Shown here one piece after another: positions 4,480 to 9,067 of a DNA stretch of 9,067 bases; position 1 is the first letter of the stretch, and each line of letters opens with the position of its first letter. The position numbers and the translations under genes are program-made. The notes under the pieces were generated by a model that saw only the letters and a program-made list of their open reading frames with translations, did not search any database and was not told where the DNA came from. The stretch comes from 2-12-FULL-43-11 sp035655355 (GTDB taxonomy: Bacteria; Patescibacteriota; Minisyncoccia; UBA6257; Colwellbacteraceae), in NCBI GenBank assembly GCA_035655355.1, contig DASRUQ010000051.1, positions 1 to 9,067 of the forward strand. Reading direction: 5' to 3'.

Positions 4480-4800
4480 TTACATATCCTTAATGTCGCC
4501 AATAACCTTATCAACAGCAGTAGCCACTGGCTTACTTTGTCTCTCAGAGCCCTCTGGCTCTTCTATCTTAAGATTTACACGGGCATTGTTCTTAATACCT
4601 ACGATCCGAAGCAAGGCTCGGATAGCTTTAGCGGTATTGCCGTCACGTCCGATTATCTGGCCCATGTCCTGGGAGTTAACCTTCAAAAGAAGTAAAACTC
4701 CCATCTCGTCAACTTTCCTTTCTATCTTAACTTCATCGGGATGATCCACGATGGCCTTAACCAGGAATTCCAGAAAGTTCTGATCACTGAATTCTGACAT
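4480..4800 (-). CDS. khpA: KH-domain RNA-binding protein, KhpA-like
   Basis: 106 residues. It opens with FLEFLVKAIVDHPDEVKI (9-26), typical of KhpA/YlqC, and carries the KH signature IIGRDGNTAKAIRALL (49-64) with the GxxG loop at 51-54. KhpA binds RNA and, in Gram-positives, pairs with KhpB in cell-division and translation control. A 25-residue tail after LKIEEPEG is longer than in the usual 75-80 residue proteins. The gene lies 26 bases after rpsP, the classic rpsP-khpA-(rimM)-trmD order. There is no Shine-Dalgarno; a GTTTTTAAAAAC palindrome occupies the gap. The 124-bp palindrome starts 6 bases after its stop. Confidence 0.9.
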   Translation of the reverse strand: MSEFSDQNFLEFLVKAIVDHPDEVKIERKVDEMGVLLLLKVNSQDMGQIIGRDGNTAKAIRALLRIVGIKNNARVNLKIEEPEGSERQSKPVATAVDKVIGDIKDM

Positions 4801-4826
4801 CTTATTTTTCGTTTTTAAAAACTAAA

Positions 4827-5075
4827 TTATTTCGACCTTTTCGTCTCTATTTTGGCTTTTCTGATTACGTCAGAGACTGTTTTAGTCGGCTGAGCTCCGA
4901 CTCCTAACCAATATAACACACGCTCGCTTTTCACATCAAACTTATTGTCGTGGGCGTTATACCATCCCAAATCTTCCATAAACTCTCCCTTAAGCTTGGA
5001 TTTCTTTTCTTGTACAACCACGCGAAAAGAGCGCTGGTGTTTCTTGCCTACACTTTTTAATTTAATAGCTAACAT
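4827..5075 (-). CDS. rpsP: 30S ribosomal protein S16
   Basis: 82 residues starting MLAIKLKSVGKKHQRSFRVV, followed by EFMEDLGWYNAHDNKFDVKSERVLYWLGVGAQPT, matching the S16 pattern (R/K-rich strand, then F-x-E-x-LG-x-Y-N, then WL-x-x-GAQP). The basic tail is KAKIETKRSK. S16 stabilises the 5' domain of 16S rRNA during 30S assembly. I chose the ATG at 5075 because S16 proteins begin at this residue, and because an upstream ATG at 5090 lies inside the predicted -10 box. The expected transcript start near 5079 would leave almost no leader, so the mRNA may be translated leaderless. Confidence 0.95.
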   Translation of the reverse strand: MLAIKLKSVGKKHQRSFRVVVQEKKSKLKGEFMEDLGWYNAHDNKFDVKSERVLYWLGVGAQPTKTVSDVIRKAKIETKRSK

Positions 5076-5085
5076 AATTCCAAAA

Positions 5086-5114
5086 ATCATAATATAGAAA
5101 AGGCGCGGAGTCAA
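5086..5114 (-). promoter_or_regulatory. Promoter of rpsP-khpA, nested in a terminator
   Basis: -35 TTGACT (5114-5109), exact 17-bp spacer, -10 TATGAT (5091-5086). The -35 box occupies the loop and first stem base of the hairpin at 5102-5123. Confidence 0.7.
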
Positions 5115-5130
5115 TTCCGCGCCTTTTTTT
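5098..5130. terminator. Terminator between the L,D-transpeptidase gene and rpsP
   Basis: GGCGCGGA (5102-5109) pairs perfectly with TCCGCGCC (5116-5123) around a 6-nt loop, and flanking A/T bases extend the stem. On the minus strand it ends the L,D-transpeptidase transcript 5 bases after the stop, with TTTTCTATATT as the T-run. The plus strand has an even better T-run (5124-5130), so it could also block antisense transcription. Confidence 0.85.
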
Positions 5131-5134
5131 AGCC

Positions 5135-5896
5135 TTACGGCTGAACGATTACCCTCGTGCCAACGGCAGCCCAACCATAGAGCTTATAGGAATCTTTGAC
5201 AGTCAGGTTAACGCATCCATGAGAATGCTTCTTCCCGAAGTCGTTATGCCAATAAGTTCCGTGGAAGGCCGCGCCTCCAACAGTGAAATACATGTCCCAG
5301 GGAACCCCCGGAAGGTCATAGACATCAGTCAGCAGTTTGCCACTGATGTCGGCGGCCCCGGGAATAGGTCCCTGCATGTAACGCGAAGGAGTCTTCCAAA
5401 GAATTGTAAACCTTCCAGGAAAGGTTGGTGTGGCAGCTCTACCGGTTGAAACACTCACTTTCATGAAGATTTTGTCACCTTGATAAGCAGTAAGTGTTTG
5501 GTCCGAGAGATCCACAACAATTTTCTTGCTGGGATCTTTGGCGGGCTCCGGCGGGACGGTGACCGGTACAACGAATTCCGCAGCTATGTACCATTCGGTA
5601 GTAACGCGTTCCGGATGAGAGCCAGGTGTGGGTACGACCCGATACCAGACTCGGTCTGTATCATCGGTAACCGACTTATCCACATAAAGCACAGCTCCTA
5701 TCCGGAGGACATGAACTCTTGAATAACCGATGCCGGGCCCCGAACGAATATTCAGACAGCCATTCAGCACAATCTTACAACCGTCTATCACCTCCACATA
5801 ACCTTTCGTGAACTGATTCTCTTGTTGCGCGTGAACACCGGCAACCGGAACCATAAGGAAGGTAATCGCTAGAAACAGGATATAAATCCGTTTCAT
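5135..5896 (-). CDS. Secreted L,D-transpeptidase (YkuD) with SH3-like domain
   Basis: 253 residues. A signal peptide covers about 1-23, with cleavage after VHA. An SH3-like domain covers about 30-110 (LNIRSGPGIGYSRV at 48-61), and C40 and C47 could form a disulfide. A Pro-rich linker (PVTVPPEPAKDPSKK) leads to a YkuD domain (about 125-253) with IVVDLSDQTLTAYQGDK and the active site HGTYWHNDFG...HSHGCVNL, nucleophile C228 and H212/H226 nearby. Such enzymes make 3-3 peptidoglycan crosslinks or attach proteins to the wall outside the membrane; the SH3-like part probably binds the wall. The start at 5896 fits the signal peptide. No Shine-Dalgarno is present. It is a single gene with its own promoter and terminator. 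Confidence 0.93.
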   Translation of the reverse strand: MKRIYILFLAITFLMVPVAGVHAQQENQFTKGYVEVIDGCKIVLNGCLNIRSGPGIGYSRVHVLRIGAVLYVDKSVTDDTDRVWYRVVPTPGSHPERVTTEWYIAAEFVVPVTVPPEPAKDPSKKIVVDLSDQTLTAYQGDKIFMKVSVSTGRAATPTFPGRFTILWKTPSRYMQGPIPGAADISGKLLTDVYDLPGVPWDMYFTVGGAAFHGTYWHNDFGKKHSHGCVNLTVKDSYKLYGWAAVGTRVIVQP

Positions 5897-5914
5897 AAAA
5901 TTTGTAAAAGGACT

Positions 5915-5961
5915 GCTTCTGACGCTGGTGGCGCCTGAAGCAAAATCCTTGGATTAAGGAT
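5915..5961 (-). other. Paired elements in the L,D-transpeptidase 5' leader
   Basis: Two hairpins lie in the roughly 100-nt leader. ATCCTT/AAGGAT is at 5945-5961. A 27-nt hairpin at 5915-5941 has GCTTC/GAAGC outside and CGC/GCG inside. Neither has a following T-run. Regulation is possible but unproven. Confidence 0.35.
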
Positions 5962-6002
5962 AATTGCCTCAGATCGCCGACTAACGACTGAAGTGTAAGC
6001 CT

Positions 6003-6031
6003 ACATTACAATAAAATCAGCGAAATGTCAA
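6003..6031 (-). promoter_or_regulatory. Promoter of the L,D-transpeptidase gene
   Basis: Perfect -35 TTGACA (6031-6026), 17-bp spacer, -10-like TAATGT (6008-6003) preceded by TG. Five of the six -35 bases come from the GTTGAC flank of repeat element copy 2. Confidence 0.6.
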
Positions 6032-6104
6032 CCCCCACACCAAACGAAAATTAACGCCAAAGGCGTAAGATAGTAGCGATTATCGTTATGGTGTGGGGGT
6101 CAAC
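6027..6104. repeat. 66-bp inverted-repeat element, copy 2, with 6-bp flanking direct repeats
   Basis: Core 6033-6098 again runs CCCCACACCA to TGGTGTGGGG and is the reverse complement of copy 1 at 64 of 66 bases. Its internal stems are ACGCC/GGCGT (6054-6066) and TAGCGA/TCGTTA (6074-6088). GTCAAC flanks it at 6027-6032 and 6099-6104, in the same orientation as at copy 1 although the core is flipped. The smc stop codon (6102-6100) lies inside the right flank. Confidence 0.8.
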
Positions 6105-8244
6105 CAAGTTTTACCGAGAGGACCTTAGAAGTTCCGTCGGCAGACATAGTGACACCGTAAAGGACGCTAGCGGCCTCCATAGTGGCCCGGTTATGAGTCA
6201 CAATAATAAACTGAGTCTTCTTAGAGAATTCTTTTAAAAGCTCACCGAAGCGCCTGGCATTTCTTTCATCAAGTGGAGCGTCAACTTCGTCCAGAACTAG
6301 GAAGGGCGGAGGTGAAACTGAGATAAGGGCAAAAAGTACCGCCACCGACACAAGAGCTCTCTCTCCGCCGGAGAGAACTTCTAAACCTTTGATTCGTTTC
6401 CTGGGCAAAGAAACGTCAATATAAACTCCTTCGGGGAGCGGTACTGCTTCGGCTTCCTCGCCTTCTGTCTTAGGATTAGCTGTTTGTTGAACTTCTCCAG
6501 TTTCCTCAACAACGGGCTTAGTTTTCTTTTCTTCAACTATTAACTTGGCTTTGCCGCCACCAAATAGAAGATCCATATATCTGCTCAGCTCTTCGTTAAT
6601 TTTGTGGATAGCGGTAATAAATTCGTGCTGTATTTTATAATCCAGATCTTGGATAAGATTTTGTAAATCGCTGATAGCCTTTTCCAGATCTGCTACTTGA
6701 GCCGTTAAAAAAGTGCTCCTGCCTTCGGTCTCCTTATATTCCTTAATAATATTTTCATCTATGTCTCCTATAGCAGCCAGCTCACCGCGGAGACGGAACA
6801 TTCTTCTTGATGCCTCTTCTTCACTGGAGACCTCTTTTCCCGTCCAGGACTCAAATTCTTTGATATCACGACCTGCCTCCCGAATTTGCTCTCCTAAATC
6901 CTTAACGCGTAAATCAATTCTTTCTTTCTCAAAACCAATTTTGTTTTTTTCTTCTTGAAGTTTAACGAGAGCCGATCTGGAGGCTTCAAACTCCATAAAA
7001 GCTTTTCTGAAATTCTCGTTAAAACCCTTCATACTCTCGGTGAATTCTCTCTCGGCCGATTCCAATTGTTTTATCTCCTCATCCACTGCCTCCAGCTCTG
7101 ATAGAACATTTGCCTTTTCTTTTTCCATATCGGCGGAAATATAACCTTTCTTGCCAAAAAGATTTTCCACTAAAGACATTATTTGAGAGAGGGCTTGCTT
7201 TAACTCAGCCACGGTTTCTTTAAGGGAATATTCAGCCGAGATGTTCTTAATATCATTTAGAGCCTCTATAAGCCTAGCTTCCTCTATTTTCTCCGGAGTA
7301 GTAGCGAACTCCAGCTTAGCTTCAATCCTGCTAAGGGTTTTCTGAATGGTAAACTTTTTATCCAGAAGCTTCTTCCTCTTATCCTGGACTTCCGAGATAC
7401 TCTTATTAGTTTCCGGTTCGGAGGATTTAATCTTCAGAAGGCCTTGCTCAAGATGCTTAACATCATTTTCCGCGACTTCAATTTTCTCTCCTAGGCGTTC
7501 AATGGCTGGCTTAATTTGAGCGAAAGATATTTTTAAAGTTCTGAGCTTGCCGCCGTAGAAATTATTTTCCAGTTCACGGAGCTCGCTCGCAATGCCGGCC
7601 CTACCTTCGTATTTGGTAACTTGTTTTTTCAGAACCCTGAGAAGCGGCAAGAGTTCTTCCATCAAAGCCTTAGCCTTATCCAGATTAATAAGAGTAGCTT
7701 TTAATCTGCGCAAACTTTCGGCTTTCTTAAGCTGGTATTCTTTAAGACCAAGGATTTCTTCTATCATTTCCCTGCGTTCCATCGGAGTGGAGTTAATAAA
7801 TACATCGCTCTCCCCCTGGCTAACGATAGTTAAACCTCTGGCGCCCATTCTGGCTCTGGCGAAAAAATCAATAATATCTTTAAGCCTCACTTCCGACTTA
7901 TTAAGAAAAATTTGTGACTCACCGTCACGGGAAACTTTTCGCGAAATTGATATTTCTTTGTAATCAACGGGGAAAAATCCCGAGGAATTATCAAAATAAA
8001 GCGTAGCCTGCGCCTGGCCCAGGCGAGACCTATCTTTGGTGCCCGCGAAAATCAGATCTTCGGACTTGGCTCCTCTCAAGTTTCTGGCCTCCCTTTCACC
8101 TAAAAGCCAGCGGATAGCATCCGTAATATTGGATTTACCGGAACCGTTAGGACCAACCACAGCAGTTATGTCCTGCTCCAACTCTATATTTATTTTGTCA
8201 GCAAACGATTTAAATCCTTGAACTTCAAGCCTCTTTAAGAGCAT
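6100..8244 (-). CDS. smc: Short SMC-family chromosome segregation ATPase, no visible hinge
   Basis: 714 residues from the ATG at 8244, chosen because SMC proteins start at MLLKRLEVQGFKSFADK; an ATG at 8268 would add 8 residues. The ABC head is complete: Walker A GPNGSGKSN (31-39), R57 in NLRGAKS, Q-loop VSQGE (Q143), signature LSGGER (624-629), Walker B FLVLDEVDAPLD with D652/E653, and H684. Two coiled-coil arms cover about 165-330 and 370-560. Between them is only a short helical stretch with LFGKKGYIS and no Gly-rich hinge. There are no cysteines, so no Rad50-type zinc hook. Usual SMCs have about 1150-1200 residues. An acidic, Pro-rich insert (about 570-605) precedes the signature. Expected role: ATP-driven DNA organisation, here with shortened arms. 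Confidence 0.93.
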   Translation of the reverse strand: MLLKRLEVQGFKSFADKINIELEQDITAVVGPNGSGKSNITDAIRWLLGEREARNLRGAKSEDLIFAGTKDRSRLGQAQATLYFDNSSGFFPVDYKEISISRKVSRDGESQIFLNKSEVRLKDIIDFFARARMGARGLTIVSQGESDVFINSTPMERREMIEEILGLKEYQLKKAESLRRLKATLINLDKAKALMEELLPLLRVLKKQVTKYEGRAGIASELRELENNFYGGKLRTLKISFAQIKPAIERLGEKIEVAENDVKHLEQGLLKIKSSEPETNKSISEVQDKRKKLLDKKFTIQKTLSRIEAKLEFATTPEKIEEARLIEALNDIKNISAEYSLKETVAELKQALSQIMSLVENLFGKKGYISADMEKEKANVLSELEAVDEEIKQLESAEREFTESMKGFNENFRKAFMEFEASRSALVKLQEEKNKIGFEKERIDLRVKDLGEQIREAGRDIKEFESWTGKEVSSEEEASRRMFRLRGELAAIGDIDENIIKEYKETEGRSTFLTAQVADLEKAISDLQNLIQDLDYKIQHEFITAIHKINEELSRYMDLLFGGGKAKLIVEEKKTKPVVEETGEVQQTANPKTEGEEAEAVPLPEGVYIDVSLPRKRIKGLEVLSGGERALVSVAVLFALISVSPPPFLVLDEVDAPLDERNARRFGELLKEFSKKTQFIIVTHNRATMEAASVLYGVTMSADGTSKVLSVKLG

Positions 8245-8277
8245 ATTATTAGGTAAGTATGAGCTCATATTAACACA

Positions 8278-8305
8278 AAAAGCGGCCTGTATAGAAGCCG
8301 CTTTT
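8278..8305. terminator. Bidirectional terminator between the collar protein gene and smc
   Basis: AAAAGCGGC (8278-8286) pairs perfectly with GCCGCTTTT (8297-8305) around a 10-nt loop. The minus strand continues TTTTTGTGTT and should end the collar-protein transcript. No convincing smc promoter is seen after it; a 12-bp palindrome TATGAGCTCATA (8258-8269) overlaps the upstream possible ATG. Confidence 0.85.
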
Positions 8306-8312
8306 CTTTAGA

Positions 8313-9067
8313 TTAAATCTTAATAATATAGTTAAGGGTTATGTAGGGATCTAGAACATTATGGGCTGCTCCGCCTCCAATTGAAGTTGTTATGTCATTA
8401 CCAGTCGCAGTCTGGGCTGTATCAGTTTTATAAGTTTTGCTTCCGCCTGGAGTATTTGTTCCACGATTAGTGAGCTCGTGAGTGTGTGCCGGCATCTCGT
8501 TTGTTGTAAGGGTGTGTGTTTTTTCTCCGCCGGTTTCACCAAGCGCATCGAACTCAGTCTGGACCGCATCAAGGCCTACGGCAACTCTTCCTTTTAGATT
8601 AGGAAGATTGAATGTCGTAGAGCCGTCTCCAGCGCCATAAGTAGTGCCTATTGCCCCGAAAAGAATCGCGTAAGTTGCTCTGGAAACAGCCGCACCGTTG
8701 GCAAGCAGATATCCTGCCGGAGCGGATGAGCCGGCATACTGCATGATTGACCCGGGCGGATTACCGCCCCCCACCGCCGCCCAACTCAATACCCCTACTC
8801 CGTTAGTGGAAAGGAATTGTCCGTTCGTTCCATCCGCGCTAGGCAAAGTGTAGGTAGTTGAACCGGCTGCGGCAGCAGGAGAAAGTCCGACATATCCCGA
8901 GGTTGAACCGGAAAGCCTTAGGGCTCCTTTGACATCAAGGGTAGAGCCAGGATTGTTGGTCCCAATCCCCAGCTTCTTGGTGGAATCATTCCAGAAGAAG
9001 TCGTTGGAGCCGGTAATCTGGTTGGTGCCGATGAAGTATGCGACTTGGCCGGTTAAGGCAGCTTGGG
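8313..9067 (-). CDS. Tail-collar/tail-fibre-like surface protein, C-terminal part
   Basis: An open frame of 250 residues enters from the window edge and ends at TAA (8315-8313). The first part (TGSNDFFWNDSTKKLGIGTN, then NPGSTLDVKGALRLSG, then a Gly/Ala/Thr-rich stretch) is the repeat style of large fibre-like proteins of CPR bacteria. The second part, from PPGSIMQYAGSSAPAGYLLANG through STTFNLPNLKGRVAVG to MPAHTHELTN and the end LDPYITLNYIIKI, is a phage tail-collar domain (PF07484 type). No start is in the window; a TTG at 8846 is internal. Probably secreted or displayed and used in attachment; the leader is out of view. There are no other phage genes nearby, so a domesticated surface protein is likelier than a prophage. 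Confidence 0.88.
   Translation of the reverse strand, partial: QAALTGQVAYFIGTNQITGSNDFFWNDSTKKLGIGTNNPGSTLDVKGALRLSGSTSGYVGLSPAAAAGSTTYTLPSADGTNGQFLSTNGVGVLSWAAVGGGNPPGSIMQYAGSSAPAGYLLANGAAVSRATYAILFGAIGTTYGAGDGSTTFNLPNLKGRVAVGLDAVQTEFDALGETGGEKTHTLTTNEMPAHTHELTNRGTNTPGGSKTYKTDTAQTATGNDITTSIGGGAAHNVLDPYITLNYIIKI

Noticed and set aside
4325..4744. 139-codon plus-strand frame, and an overlapping 80-codon one
   Set aside because: Both are antisense to khpA and the palindrome; khpA has clear KH motifs and operon context.
6099..6104. smc truncated at its 3' end by insertion of the repeat element
   Set aside because: The C-terminus (SKVLSVKLG) is where SMC heads normally end, so the stop in the flank does not remove conserved sequence.
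8313..9067. Prophage edge
   Set aside because: Only one collar-domain protein is seen, followed by core genes, with no integrase or attachment site.
1..9067. CRISPR array, antiphage system or insertion-sequence transposase
   Set aside because: No regularly spaced direct repeats, no Cas or transposase motifs on either strand.

Overview
The window looks like a piece of a reduced bacterial genome from the Candidate Phyla Radiation (Patescibacteria, most like Parcubacteria). This is inferred from several traits together: a short SMC with no recognisable hinge, a 148-residue EF-Ts, a small GIY-YIG reading frame next to tRNAs, a tail-collar surface-type protein, compact rpsP-KH-trmD and rpsB-tsf clusters, and almost no Shine-Dalgarno sequences. 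UGA is used as a stop (smc, the GIY-YIG remnant), so the code appears standard. No phylogenetic test was possible.

Every supported gene lies on the minus strand, so transcription runs from high to low coordinates. In that order: the C-terminal part of a tail-collar/tail-fibre-like protein (8313 to beyond 9067); a terminator; smc (6100-8244); a 66-bp repeat element; a secreted L,D-transpeptidase with an SH3-like domain (5135-5896); a terminator with a promoter nested in it; rpsP and a KH-domain gene (khpA-like); a 124-bp imperfect palindrome; a terminator; trmD; a palindrome, a promoter and a structured leader; rpsB, tsf and a small membrane protein; a tRNA cluster (Tyr-GTA, Thr-TGT, Thr-GGT); a broken GIY-YIG gene; rpmG; a second copy of the 66-bp element; a promoter and L10 leader with attenuator; then rplJ and the start of rplL (cut by the window edge).

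Most of the content is translation: ribosomal proteins S2, S16, L33, L10 and L7/L12, EF-Ts, tRNA methyltransferase TrmD and three tRNAs. Chromosome organisation (SMC), cell-wall crosslinking (L,D-transpeptidase) and a surface protein make up the rest. Some usual neighbours are absent: rimM and rplS around trmD, and secE-nusG-rplK-rplA between rpmG and rplJ.

The intergenic DNA is the most interesting part. Two 66-bp elements with perfect 10-bp terminal inverted repeats differ at only two positions, sit in opposite orientation, and are both flanked by the same 6-bp direct repeat. On the transcribed strand that repeat reads GTTGAC. Each element starts at or within a stop codon of the upstream gene and ends in what looks like the -35 box of the downstream promoter. 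The rpsP and rpsB promoters also have their -35 box inside or beside a hairpin. The rplL ribosome binding site, the only strong one in the window, is buried in a 15-bp hairpin, and the rplJ leader has a plausible antiterminator/terminator switch. All promoters, hairpins and element calls come from reading the sequence by eye; none has been folded or searched.
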